Below, one piece after another: positions 42,043 to 50,889 of a stretch of DNA of 64,000 nt. Location: NCBI GenBank assembly GCA_023666705.1, contig JAMPBO010000012.1, positions 1-64,000 of the forward strand. The letters are read 5' to 3'. The notes beneath the pieces were generated by a model. It searched no databases and had not been told where the DNA came from. It saw only the letters and a list, made by a program, of their open reading frames with translations. The translations under genes were made by a program, and so were the position numbers. Numbering within the stretch: position 1 is the stretch's first letter; every line of letters begins with the position of its first letter. The stretch comes from Bacteroides sp. (GTDB lineage Bacteria > Bacillota > Clostridia > Lachnospirales > Lachnospiraceae).

Positions 42043-42990
42043 TTATTTTTTATTCTCCATATCATTTTTGTTGTCATCAACATATAATTGTGATGAAATA
42101 ATGTATCTTGGACGTTGTTTGACTTCATCATAAATCTTGGATGTATAATACCCCAAAACACCAATTCCAATCATTATTATACCTGAAAGCAGCGTATGAA
42201 TTAAAATTAATGCCGTATATGCAAGTATTTTTCCTCCTGTCAGCCATGCGACAAGCGTGTAAATTGCAAATACTAAATCAAATAGTAAGCAGATACAGCC
42301 AAGCACCGTAATGATTTGCATAGGTGCCGCAGAAAATGACGTAATATTCGATATGGCGTATTGAACCAATGCTTTTGTACTCCATTTTGAAGTACCTTCC
42401 TCGCGTTCTCTCACAGAAAATGCGACCTTGGTTGATTTAAAACCGACCCATGTGGATAATGCCCTGAAGAATACACTTCTTTCCGGCATAGTATTCAGCA
42501 CATTTATAACCTTTCTGTCCATAAGCTTAAAATCGGAAGCGTTTTTCATATCCAGCCCTGTTGCCTTACCAATGATTTTATAAAATGTATTGGCAAAAAA
42601 ACCGTGCACATGGCTTTCCCTGCCTCTGTCATCCTTCACTGCCTCCACGACCTCATATCCCTGTTCCCAAAGCCGGTACATCTCAACAATCTTTTCCGGC
42701 GGATGCTGCAGGTCACAATCTATAATTACCGCACAGTCTCCCTGTGCCTTTTCCAGTCCTGCAAACATGGCTGCTTCTTTACCAAAATTACGTGAAAAGC
42801 TTATTCCAATCACATTTTTGTTTTGTTCATGGGCATTGACAATTTCCATCCATGTCAAATCCCTTGAGCCGTCATTTACAAATATAAGTTCATATTCTAT
42901 GGAATTTTGTTCCAAAATTCCTGAAATCACTTTTGCGGTTTTGGGTATCATTGCGGCTTCATTATATGCCGGTATAATAACAGAAATCAT
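42043..42990 (-). CDS. GtrB/CsbB-like polyprenyl-phosphate glycosyltransferase
   Basis: A 315-residue family 2 glycosyltransferase. Residues 1-220 are the GT-A domain (MISVIIPAYNEAAMI, LIFVNDGSRDLTW, SFSRNFGKEAAMFAGLEKA and the metal-binding IIDCDLQHPPEKI). Two transmembrane helices follow (about 232-255 and 265-290), then a short polar tail. This layout is that of DPM1/GtrB/CsbB enzymes that transfer a sugar from a nucleotide to undecaprenyl phosphate at the cytoplasmic face. The next gene (DUF6056) is the likely partner. Start: ATG 42990 behind GAGGAAAG. The gap to the acyltransferase gene (102 bp) contains a T run but no convincing terminator. Confidence 0.88.
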   Translation of the reverse strand: MISVIIPAYNEAAMIPKTAKVISGILEQNSIEYELIFVNDGSRDLTWMEIVNAHEQNKNVIGISFSRNFGKEAAMFAGLEKAQGDCAVIIDCDLQHPPEKIVEMYRLWEQGYEVVEAVKDDRGRESHVHGFFANTFYKIIGKATGLDMKNASDFKLMDRKVINVLNTMPERSVFFRALSTWVGFKSTKVAFSVREREEGTSKWSTKALVQYAISNITSFSAAPMQIITVLGCICLLFDLVFAIYTLVAWLTGGKILAYTALILIHTLLSGIIMIGIGVLGYYTSKIYDEVKQRPRYIISSQLYVDDNKNDMENKK

Positions 42991-43092
42991 TTGCTACTTT
43001 CCTCTTTTTGCATAAACTAAAATCATTTTGTAACAGCACAAATACTATACAATAACGCCTTAAAAAAAGCAACCTCCGTACAGTATCCTACG

Positions 43093-44220
43093 TCATGCCT
43101 CTTTCGTTTTTGGTGTTTCATTCATTATTTTCCTGCACAGTTTATCAACTGCCTTGTCCAAACCTATCACATGCTTCACTGCATCTAACACAATGGCAAG
43201 TAAAAGTGATGATACAAACAGTGCAAGATATATTTTAAGGAAATGACCTTGCGAGTATATCCAGTCATGTAAATAGATTGTTCTCAAAAAACTATGGGTC
43301 ATGAAAATGGTCATGGACCGTTTCCCCATAAATACAAAAAAACCATTTACCCACTTAATCGGAACCAGACAATATTTTACAAACAAAATAAATATAAGTG
43401 ACAAAAAAATCAATTTTATCCGCCACATTTCATTTTTTTCAAAATTATATTGCACCAAATACCCCATGATAATACCAAGCACGGAAATCAACCAGCAAAA
43501 TATTGTCTTCCAAAGCTTTCCCATTTTATCAAGCCATGTACTGATATGTTCAAATATTCCATAACTTGCAAACATCATGCCAAGAATTACTGCAGGTACA
43601 AATGTCATTGCATTTGTGCCACCTAAATAAGTTTTACCAATCAGCCGCGGGTATAAAAGTGCCAAAACTAATATTGGAAGCCAGCCTGTACGCTTTGCTA
43701 TATGCCACAAAATCGGAATCAACATAATAAAAATTGTTGCTGCTGCCATATACCACCATGTACCGCACATATCGGGTGTTTTAAGCAACGGTGCTAATCC
43801 TAAAAAATCAATCAGACAATACAAAGTTCCTTTTACAGTTCCATTTCCTTTGAAATACATAGTCCATGGGTATCTGTCAATCAACATTGTTACCAAAAAG
43901 CAGACAATGTATATAAACCAAAAGCCTGACATTGTTTTGATATATCTTGATAGACACCACTTATCCGTCGTATGTCCGTCATGCTTATTTTTCATTTGAT
44001 TATTGTACGACAAAAAAAGTCCATATCCTGTAAGGAATGCAAACAGGCTCACACATATTTTGCACATAACGGCTAGATTTACCATCTGATTTTGTGTAAA
44101 TGGTGCAAAATTCACATCAAAGCCAGCAAATCTGTCCTCTTCCAAAAACAAATGATGAAACATCATTATACAAATTGCAAATCCCTTCACTGCCCATGTA
44201 TCATTTTTTGAAAACTTCAC
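43093..44220 (-). CDS. Acyltransferase family 3 membrane protein (OafA/YrhL-like)
   Basis: About 375 residues with ten or more transmembrane helices and the family-3 hallmarks: an early histidine pair in KGFAICIMMFHHLF, then YGLFLSYNNQ, CLSRYIKTMSGFWFIY, a conserved GTWWYMAAATIF region and a late FMGKRSMTIFMTHSF. The family moves O-acyl groups (usually acetyl) across the membrane onto glycans. No SGNH domain is attached. The frame extends to ATG 44259, but that codon lacks a ribosome site; GTG 44220 follows GGGAG at good spacing and places the family N-terminus correctly, so I prefer it with moderate confidence. It lies between the Stealth and GtrB-like genes. Confidence 0.82.
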   Translation of the reverse strand: MKFSKNDTWAVKGFAICIMMFHHLFLEEDRFAGFDVNFAPFTQNQMVNLAVMCKICVSLFAFLTGYGLFLSYNNQMKNKHDGHTTDKWCLSRYIKTMSGFWFIYIVCFLVTMLIDRYPWTMYFKGNGTVKGTLYCLIDFLGLAPLLKTPDMCGTWWYMAAATIFIMLIPILWHIAKRTGWLPILVLALLYPRLIGKTYLGGTNAMTFVPAVILGMMFASYGIFEHISTWLDKMGKLWKTIFCWLISVLGIIMGYLVQYNFEKNEMWRIKLIFLSLIFILFVKYCLVPIKWVNGFFVFMGKRSMTIFMTHSFLRTIYLHDWIYSQGHFLKIYLALFVSSLLLAIVLDAVKHVIGLDKAVDKLCRKIMNETPKTKEA

Positions 44221-44306
44221 TTTTTGTCTCCCTTTATCTCCTAACAATCCATCGTCCATTTCTTTTAGAGCCTTCTCTTTAGCTCCTTTTCAATTGTTCT
44301 TACTCT

Positions 44307-45296
44307 TTATTTCTCAAAGCTGCTTTTCTTTGGCAAACGCTTTTCAAGCTCGTTGTTTACCATTGTTTTTGTTTCGTCAAAATCCACAACCGTGTCGTCG
44401 TCATTGATACATACCAAGTGGCACTTCTTCTGATGGTGTAAAAAGCTTTTGACTCCCTCCGTATCCGAGGCGGAAACCAGCTGTCCAAATTTTCGGTTTC
44501 TCGGCAGAAAGCTGCCTGATACAAGCTGCCACGACCGCATCAGCCACACATTGTTATCCGCCATATCCCTGTACTTTCTTTTACATGTATCGTCTAATAT
44601 TTTATATTCCTTCTCCCATAAGGTTTCATAGGTGCTCTTTAAAAGTGCATACGGCACATGGGGCTGGAAAATCCCGATAATAGACTTGAATTGTAAAAAT
44701 AAAAGGGTGCGGAGTGCATACTGTCCATACAGTCCCGGCTTTATCCATTTACTTTTATTTTTTTTGATATCGTTCCGTGTAAAATAGTCATTAATGATTT
44801 TCATGTTATTCAGCTCAATGTTCATAATGGAGTTTCTGTATATGGGCTGCGGGCTGATACACGCCATATCCCTCGGCAGTCCGTCCTTAAAAAAATCCTC
44901 CGCCTCCGTTTTCCGCACCACAAACATGTCATCATTAAAATAAATAAACTGCTCCGCCAAATTAGGGATTCGGTGAAAATTAAGCTCAATTGCATTTGCA
45001 TTAAATGTCGGAAGATATTCCTGCGGAATAAAATCCTGATGTTTTACCACATGAAGCTTCGGACAATCTGTATTTAACCACCCTGGAACATGTCCCCATG
45101 TTACAAAATGAACCGTTCTCACCCATGGCATAAAACACTCAATCCCCCGAAATATATACTGGAGATTATCCCACTCCCTGTATCTGATATTGCTGGAAGC
45201 CTCACGTTCACTTGGAGGTGCATATTTTGCTTTTTCATTTTGCCATTCCTTGTCATTGCCATCTACCCATGCAATCACAACATCGATATCATTCAT
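44307..45296 (-). CDS. Stealth-family sugar-phosphate transferase
   Basis: A 329-residue protein with the Stealth conserved regions: CR1 IDVVIAWVDGNDKEW at the N-terminus, CR2 in SNIRYREWDNLQYIFRGIEC through VRTVHFVTWGHVPGW, and FIYFNDDMFV with the acidic pair. Stealth proteins are hexose-1-phosphoryltransferases that build phosphodiester-linked capsules or wall polymers, so this one may insert a sugar-1-phosphate link into the glycerol-phosphate polymer. The start at 45296 overlaps the end of the upstream GT4 gene by 4 bp, with GAGGAAAAGGT as ribosome site. Donor sugar unknown. Confidence 0.87.
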   Translation of the reverse strand: MNDIDVVIAWVDGNDKEWQNEKAKYAPPSEREASSNIRYREWDNLQYIFRGIECFMPWVRTVHFVTWGHVPGWLNTDCPKLHVVKHQDFIPQEYLPTFNANAIELNFHRIPNLAEQFIYFNDDMFVVRKTEAEDFFKDGLPRDMACISPQPIYRNSIMNIELNNMKIINDYFTRNDIKKNKSKWIKPGLYGQYALRTLLFLQFKSIIGIFQPHVPYALLKSTYETLWEKEYKILDDTCKRKYRDMADNNVWLMRSWQLVSGSFLPRNRKFGQLVSASDTEGVKSFLHHQKKCHLVCINDDDTVVDFDETKTMVNNELEKRLPKKSSFEK

Positions 45297-46663
45297 ACCT
45301 TTTCCTCACCCTTGGGACAGTTGTAAATTTCCTCTATTTCCTCCGCCAGCTTTGGCATCGTCTTAATTCCGTCTATGGCAAGCACAGCCGCATTCCATGT
45401 CTGAAGCTGCTTTGCATCAAGGGTCTCCAGTAAATATTTCAGTTCCAGATAAGAGCCTGCCGAAATGACTGCTCCTCCCTCTCCCATGATATCCCTTGCA
45501 CCGACATGGTCCGTTACAATAACGGGAACTCCGTAACTGATTGCCTCAAGCACCGTAAATCCAAATGTCTCATACCATACACTTGGCACAAGCAAAACAT
45601 CCGTTTCGTCAAATATTTTTTCCAAATCCCCATAGGAATACCCATGTCTGTGTATGTTCATATACGGCTCTACCCTGTCAGGCTCCGTATAGAGTGTCAG
45701 GCTAAAATTTCTTTTCCCCTCCTGCCACAGCTCATTCATTGCCTTTCTCACAACGTCAAAGCCCTTGTGTACCTTTGCAGGTGCAAGCATGGTATACCGG
45801 ATACATGCATCCGAATATGTTCTTTCCTTGCGTCTGTCCGCAATATCAGCATGGGTGATGGTAATGACCTTGCCCTTCAAACCGGGAATAATATCCGTAT
45901 ATATTTTTTTTGCCGTACTTGAATTAAAGTGAAAGAAATCTATATACGAAAACAAACGCCTGTAATAGCGGATAAGTATGCTGTATTGTTCTGCCCGTCT
46001 GCGGATTTCTTCCGTCTCGTCCGCATCTAAGGCATTGTCCTTCATCTTTATATTTGATTTTTTGCCCAAATACTTTTTTCTTGCCATGCGGACCAACGGA
46101 GCATCCTTCAGTGTCCGGTACAGCGGTGACTGGAGCAGTACTATTTTTTTGTATGAAAGTCCGTCCATATTACACTGCATACAATTCATGCCCTTTCCGC
46201 ATGTGCCGCATGTACTTCTATTTGTATATAAATATGCCTTTAAACAGATGCCAAAATAATCATGGGTTGTATATACCATCCGTATCCCATATCTTTTTGC
46301 CGCTGTAAAAAAAGCCTCATGCAACCCCATAAGGGTATGCACATGGATTACGTCAGGTGCAAGCTCCCTGAAAAATTTATCATACACGGGATGCCGCTTC
46401 GTTGCAATAAAACGCTCAGGCTCCAAAATCCCCTTGTCCAAGGACACGGGAACGGGATTCACAAGCTCGTAGCTGTCAATATCTCCCGTCTTTCCACGGT
46501 GAACAATCCTCACGTCCCTGCCAATCAGGCTTATTTTGCCCGGCCAGAGTGCACATACGGTATGACCTGCCTTTGCCTGTTCATGCATTAAATCAACTGC
46601 AAGTTTGGTAAGACCTCCTGTCCTGTATGGTGGAAAACCCAAAAAATAATGAACAATCTTCAT
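45293..46663 (-). CDS. GT4 family glycosyltransferase
   Basis: A 456-residue GT-B enzyme. The N-terminal acceptor domain opens with IVHYFLGFPPYRTGGLTKLA and DVIHVHTLMGLHEAFF. The C-terminal nucleotide-sugar domain has LAPAKVHKGFDVVRKAM, SYGDLEKIFDETDVLLVPSVWYETFGFTVLEA and a GVPVIVT motif (the ExFGxxxLEA signature). An insertion with four cysteines (STCGTCGKGMNCMQC) near residue 150 resembles a zinc-binding knuckle found in some GT4 enzymes. It acts in the cytoplasm during glycan assembly. Start: ATG 46663 behind GGAG. It overlaps the Stealth gene by 4 bp and follows another GT4 gene by 11 bp. Confidence 0.9.
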   Translation of the reverse strand: MKIVHYFLGFPPYRTGGLTKLAVDLMHEQAKAGHTVCALWPGKISLIGRDVRIVHRGKTGDIDSYELVNPVPVSLDKGILEPERFIATKRHPVYDKFFRELAPDVIHVHTLMGLHEAFFTAAKRYGIRMVYTTHDYFGICLKAYLYTNRSTCGTCGKGMNCMQCNMDGLSYKKIVLLQSPLYRTLKDAPLVRMARKKYLGKKSNIKMKDNALDADETEEIRRRAEQYSILIRYYRRLFSYIDFFHFNSSTAKKIYTDIIPGLKGKVITITHADIADRRKERTYSDACIRYTMLAPAKVHKGFDVVRKAMNELWQEGKRNFSLTLYTEPDRVEPYMNIHRHGYSYGDLEKIFDETDVLLVPSVWYETFGFTVLEAISYGVPVIVTDHVGARDIMGEGGAVISAGSYLELKYLLETLDAKQLQTWNAAVLAIDGIKTMPKLAEEIEEIYNCPKGEEKV

Positions 46664-46674
46664 ATGGCAGGCTC

Positions 46675-47862
46675 CTATTTTACAAGTCGGTTAAACAGGT
46701 TGTTCCAATCCTCAACCGCATATTTGATATCAAAATCATCTGACTTTTTAATTGCATTCTCGGACATTTTTCTTCTAAGCTCATCATCATGTGCAATTTT
46801 GCTCATTGCCTGTGCAAACTTTGTCGTGTCAAATGCTGTTGGCAAAAGTCCCGTCTTTTCATCATCAATCATCAAATCCATGGAGCCTGTGTGGTATGCA
46901 ATCACAGGAAGCCCATATTCAAATGCCTCCATAATAACCATAGGCCAGCCCTCCCATCTGGATGGGAGCAAAAACACCGATGCATTTTGATAATATTTTT
47001 CTGCATTGGTTGTATAGCCGTAAAACATGACACGTTCCTTTACCTTTTTCTTCTTTGCAAGTGCAATTGTTTTATTCCAAAGCATACCATCGCCTATAAT
47101 ATCTATCGTCCATTCATCATCCGTCTGGCAGAATTTGGCAAAGGAATCCATCAGCAAATCAAGCCCCTTGGCATATACAAATCTTGCACAGACCAAAAAC
47201 CGCTTTGACTCAGGATTACATTTTACGTCTGTTGTAAAGCTTCTCGGATTTATCTTGACCTCCGTATCAATTCCAAGCTTCTTCTTATAATCCCTCTTGT
47301 CATACTCACTAAGTACAATATAACGGTCAAGCTTCGGCAGATATTCCTTCAGAAGCTCCTCCTGCTTCCAGAATACAACACCCGGCGTATTGATATAACC
47401 ATCATAGCAGTTGTGCTGCCATCCGACCGTCTTTGCCTTCAATCTGTCGGAAATCATTCCAAGCCTTAAGCTTAAGCCTGCCGTTGTAATAATAATATCA
47501 TAGTCCTTTTCATTTAAGTACTCGACCCACTTATCCTGTGTTTTCTTTGGAAAAATAGCATCCGCCAGCTTTGCATTGTGCTTTTTCTTGTTGAAGGTGC
47601 CCCACTTATTATTCATTTTTTGTATGATACTTCTTCTGATATTGGCAGGAGTACGCCGCTTATCCACAAAATTAAAATTATCTATGAAGTCAAGCTTTAT
47701 ATCCTCACTCATGTGATACAGCTCCAGGTCTTCGGCAAACCTGTCCTGATAACACATAATGGTAAGGTCATGCTCCTTAACAAGCTCATTGGCAAGAAGC
47801 GTCACCACTCTTTTTGTTCCACCCTGGTCAAATATTTTTGTTACCCAAATACATATCTTCAT
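46675..47862 (-). CDS. GT4 family glycosyltransferase
   Basis: A 395-residue GT-B enzyme. The N-terminal domain starts ICIWVTKIFDQGGTKRVVTLL. The C-terminal domain has FLVCARFVYAKGLDLLMDSF, IIGDGMLWNKTI, VMFYGYTTNAEKYYQNASVFL and the signature SRWEGWPMVIMEAFEYGLPVIAY, with Glu at the catalytic EX7E position. It is likely to add one sugar to the lipid-linked glycan or polymer on the cytoplasmic face. It lies 30 bp downstream of a glycerophosphotransferase gene and 11 bp upstream of the second GT4 gene. Donor and linkage cannot be told from the sequence. Confidence 0.9.
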   Translation of the reverse strand: MKICIWVTKIFDQGGTKRVVTLLANELVKEHDLTIMCYQDRFAEDLELYHMSEDIKLDFIDNFNFVDKRRTPANIRRSIIQKMNNKWGTFNKKKHNAKLADAIFPKKTQDKWVEYLNEKDYDIIITTAGLSLRLGMISDRLKAKTVGWQHNCYDGYINTPGVVFWKQEELLKEYLPKLDRYIVLSEYDKRDYKKKLGIDTEVKINPRSFTTDVKCNPESKRFLVCARFVYAKGLDLLMDSFAKFCQTDDEWTIDIIGDGMLWNKTIALAKKKKVKERVMFYGYTTNAEKYYQNASVFLLPSRWEGWPMVIMEAFEYGLPVIAYHTGSMDLMIDDEKTGLLPTAFDTTKFAQAMSKIAHDDELRRKMSENAIKKSDDFDIKYAVEDWNNLFNRLVK

Positions 47863-47892
47863 ATTAATTCTCCATCCTCGTATAACAAAGCA

Positions 47893-49161
47893 TCAGTCAA
47901 CCGTAATATTAAAATAATCAAGAACTCTCTGACAGTAATTCTCTGATACATTATGTGTCTTTTCACGAACCGCATCACGTTTCGCCTTATGCTTATCTTC
48001 GCCCTCTTTGACATCCTTAACAAACTGCTTCATTTCGTCCATGTTGTAAATATGGCTTCCCGGCATATACTCAAGCGGCTCCTCAAATACCCAGCCTCTT
48101 GAAACAGAGTATTCCTCAAAATCCTCCAGCGTAAAGCCAATTGGTTTGTCCATAAGGATGTAGTCAATTGCAACAGAGGAATAATCCGAAACAAGAGCAT
48201 CCGAAAAATGGATAAACTCATAAAGCTGTACATCCTCTTTTGCCAAATCCGCATCCTCGATATAAACAATGTTGGTAAGCTTGTTGTCCCCAAAGTCATA
48301 CTGAACCTGAAGATAATGTCTTTTGATTACAAGAAGCACACCCATGGCACGGCAATAAGCATCCAGCTCAAGGAGCTTTTCCTTGTCATCAATAATTGGA
48401 ATGTTAAATTCATTGTTTAGCGTCTCCTCATTCAGACGCTCGCTTTCCGAATGCCGGAATGTCGGCATCCACAATATAAACCTGCTTGCCGACGTTTCCT
48501 TCAAAAGTCTTTCCACATACTGCTTTGCACGGTCTGAGCCTCTGAGCATCTGATCATATCTCGGATATCCAAGCGGCAAAAGCTTTCTCGTGGCACAGTG
48601 GAAGAATTCTTTTTTTGTCTCCACAAATATATCTCCCGGAACAAGGCAGTAATCGAAAAATACCTTGCGTTCCAGCTTATTTGCCTTATAGCCACAGCCA
48701 TGCCACAAATCAATAAATACCTGATTGGCACGTGACATCTTAATCCAGTTCACCGCCGTCGTATAAAAAATATAATGTGCACTTTGGGCATATTTATGTG
48801 ACTTTGCGGTTCTAAGCTGTGTATGGGTTTTGAAGCTCTTGATAAATTTAACATTTTTCGCCTTATATTTTTTGTATTTTTCAGGCTCATGCACAAGCCA
48901 TACAAGCTCATATTTTTCATTGTAACCCTTTTCAACCATGTAATCAAAAAGTGCCCTGCCGTTGTCCGTAAAATCATTTCCCGTCTCAAATACAATACGG
49001 TCCATGACAAGCTTTGGCGGACGTTTTTTCAGACAGTTAATTTTGCCGTTATCATAAAGCTGAAAAGACAGATTGCCCCAAAATGCTTTCCAGTCTCCAT
49101 CTTTTTTGAGATTTCCTAAAAGTTCTTTCAGTTTTTTTAATTTCTTTTTTATGTTGCCCAT
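47893..49161 (-). CDS. CDP-glycerol glycerophosphotransferase family protein
   Basis: A 422-residue single-domain enzyme of the TagB/TagF family. Motifs: YAQSAHYIFYTTAVNWI, the active-site block VFIDLWHGCGYKANK near 165-180, LPLGYPRYDQML, FILWMPTFRHSESERL, LLVIKRHY and ALVSDYSSVAIDYILMDKP. The length fits a TagB-type primase or short TagF, whereas the two fusion proteins further downstream carry the same domain with a glycosyltransferase. It transfers glycerol phosphate from CDP-glycerol to a lipid-linked acceptor at the cytoplasmic membrane surface. It shares strong similarity with the enzyme at 49602-50888. Start: ATG 49161 behind GGAGAAG. It lies 16 bp downstream of a tagD gene. Confidence 0.9.
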   Translation of the reverse strand: MGNIKKKLKKLKELLGNLKKDGDWKAFWGNLSFQLYDNGKINCLKKRPPKLVMDRIVFETGNDFTDNGRALFDYMVEKGYNEKYELVWLVHEPEKYKKYKAKNVKFIKSFKTHTQLRTAKSHKYAQSAHYIFYTTAVNWIKMSRANQVFIDLWHGCGYKANKLERKVFFDYCLVPGDIFVETKKEFFHCATRKLLPLGYPRYDQMLRGSDRAKQYVERLLKETSASRFILWMPTFRHSESERLNEETLNNEFNIPIIDDKEKLLELDAYCRAMGVLLVIKRHYLQVQYDFGDNKLTNIVYIEDADLAKEDVQLYEFIHFSDALVSDYSSVAIDYILMDKPIGFTLEDFEEYSVSRGWVFEEPLEYMPGSHIYNMDEMKQFVKDVKEGEDKHKAKRDAVREKTHNVSENYCQRVLDYFNITVD

Positions 49162-49177
49162 AGCTTCTCCGTTCCGC

Positions 49178-49594
49178 TTAATAATCGTTTAACTTTTGTC
49201 TAAGTAACGTTGATGATGTATCCTTTGTGTATGGTAAAAATACCAATCTGGCTCCGACTGTCTCCAAAACCTTTCCGGTCTCCTCCCATCTTGCATTTCC
49301 CTTCCAGTCATCGCCAATGTATATTTCATCAAATCTGAGAGTATCCCACATTTCCATCTTGTCAAGGGTCGTCGTCACAACAACCTCGTCCACATACTTG
49401 ATTGCACGGACGATTGCAACCCGCTCCTCAAGAGGTATGATTGGGCGTTTTTCCTTGTAGCTCGCTACTAACTCATCGCTGTTTATGCCCACTATCAGAT
49501 AATCGCAATGCCTCTTTGCATTTTTCAGCAGGTTCAAATGTCCTATGTGAAACATGTCATATGTCCCTTGCGTATATCCCACTATTTTTTTCAT
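49178..49594 (-). CDS. tagD: Glycerol-3-phosphate cytidylyltransferase, copy 1
   Basis: A 138-residue nucleotidylyltransferase with HIGH at residues 16-19 (TYDMFHIGHLNLLKNAK), SDELVASYKEKRPIIPLEER, IYIGDDWKGNARW and a C-terminal TKDTSSTLLRQKL. That tail replaces the ISTT signature of classical TagD, so a different substrate (for example ribitol- or another polyol phosphate, or ethanolamine phosphate) is possible. The neighbouring glycerophosphotransferase-family genes on both sides make CDP-glycerol the simplest product. It lies 7 bp from the preceding gene and 16 bp from the next. A second, more canonical copy is at 40061-40450. Confidence 0.85.
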   Translation of the reverse strand: MKKIVGYTQGTYDMFHIGHLNLLKNAKRHCDYLIVGINSDELVASYKEKRPIIPLEERVAIVRAIKYVDEVVVTTTLDKMEMWDTLRFDEIYIGDDWKGNARWEETGKVLETVGARLVFLPYTKDTSSTLLRQKLNDY

Positions 49595-49601
49595 TGTGTT
49601 T

Positions 49602-50888
49602 TTATCTCTCCTTTTTTATTCCCAGATTTTTTATCATCCGCTCACGGTAATTTTCACATTGATTGTGCATAACCGGCAACAGCCTATGCCTTTCCTCCCT
49701 ATGCCTGTCCACACCCTGACATACATCCAATATAAATTTTTTCAAGTCATTAAAGGTATAAATCATTTCTCCCGGCATATAATCCGTCGGATTTTCAAAT
49801 ATAAATCCACGCTTCTGCTTATACTGTTCCATATCCCCAACCGCAAACCCAATTGGTCTGTCAAGCAGAATATAATCTACCGCAACAGAAGAATAATCAG
49901 AAATAAGAGCATCACTTACTGCAATAAAATGATACAATAATACATTTCGTTTATCAAGCAGTTTGTTATCCATGAATTTTATATTTTTGTATTTCTGTCC
50001 ACTATGCCCCGACGCCTGAAGCGGATGCCGTTTTATAACAAGAAGGCTTTCCGTCTCACCGCACATTTTGTCAAGTGCCTGTAAGCTCTCATCGTCATCT
50101 GCAACAGGGATTCCATATTTGAGTCCGATATCTCCCTCATCAAAGCCTGCCTCGGCAGCGGTGTTCCGAAAGGTGGGCATCCACAAAATCAGCCTGCGGT
50201 TTTTCATGGACGTGCCAAACAACCTTGCCATAATCGCCTGTTTGTCAAGCCCCTTTTGCAACAGCCAGTCATACCGCGGGTATCCGATTCCCAGTATTTT
50301 ATTCCTGTCACATTCCCAGTATCTCGCCTTTGCTTCCACAAAAAGCTCCCCCGGAACAAGTGCCAAATCAAACATTTCCATTGATTTACTGTACTTGATT
50401 TTGTTGTTCTTATGGGTGGAATCCTTATAACCGCAGCCATGCCATAGGTTGACTACAAGCTGTCCCTTTGCGGCACTCCGGTTCAAATTTGCAGTGTTGT
50501 TCGTGTAAAAAAAATATTTTGCAACGCATCCGTAATAAAATGCCCTTGGACTTGTCCATCCAAATTTATTTTCCGCAACTGCAACGGTAACATTTTTGTA
50601 TTTATTTCTGTCTATGCTTTTCCTGGAAGAAACAAGCCAGATTAATTTGTATTTTTCTGAATACCCGTTTTCATACAGATATTCAAAAAGTGCCCTTGCA
50701 TTATCTGTAAAATCCTGCTGCTGTCTGTTTTTGAATACAATATAATTTTCATGCAAGCCGCCAAAATGCCTGACGAAAAGATGCACAAGCTTCTCCCCAG
50801 TCAGTGTGGCAATGCGGCATAAATAGTAAAATAAAGTATATATCAATCCATTATTTTTTATTCTTTGTTTAATAATTTCTTTTTTCAT
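49602..50888 (-). CDS. CDP-glycerol glycerophosphotransferase family protein
   Basis: A 428-residue single-domain enzyme, a close paralogue of the protein at 47893-49161. Motifs: YFFYTNNTANLNRSAAKGQL, the active-site block LVVNLWHGCGYKDST, LGIGYPRYDWLL, LILWMPTFRNTAAEAGF, LLVIKRHP and ALISDYSSVAVDYILLDRP. The two probably perform successive or alternative glycerol-phosphate additions (primase and polymerase). The start codon (50888) lies one base after the stop of the exporter ATPase gene without a strong ribosome site, which implies translational coupling. A tagD gene follows after 7 bp. Confidence 0.9.
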   Translation of the reverse strand: MKKEIIKQRIKNNGLIYTLFYYLCRIATLTGEKLVHLFVRHFGGLHENYIVFKNRQQQDFTDNARALFEYLYENGYSEKYKLIWLVSSRKSIDRNKYKNVTVAVAENKFGWTSPRAFYYGCVAKYFFYTNNTANLNRSAAKGQLVVNLWHGCGYKDSTHKNNKIKYSKSMEMFDLALVPGELFVEAKARYWECDRNKILGIGYPRYDWLLQKGLDKQAIMARLFGTSMKNRRLILWMPTFRNTAAEAGFDEGDIGLKYGIPVADDDESLQALDKMCGETESLLVIKRHPLQASGHSGQKYKNIKFMDNKLLDKRNVLLYHFIAVSDALISDYSSVAVDYILLDRPIGFAVGDMEQYKQKRGFIFENPTDYMPGEMIYTFNDLKKFILDVCQGVDRHREERHRLLPVMHNQCENYRERMIKNLGIKKER

Positions 50889-50889
50889 C

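Noticed and set aside
43021-43092. Terminator between the acyltransferase and GtrB-like genes
   Set aside because: There is a run of seven T on the minus strand but no convincing stem before it.
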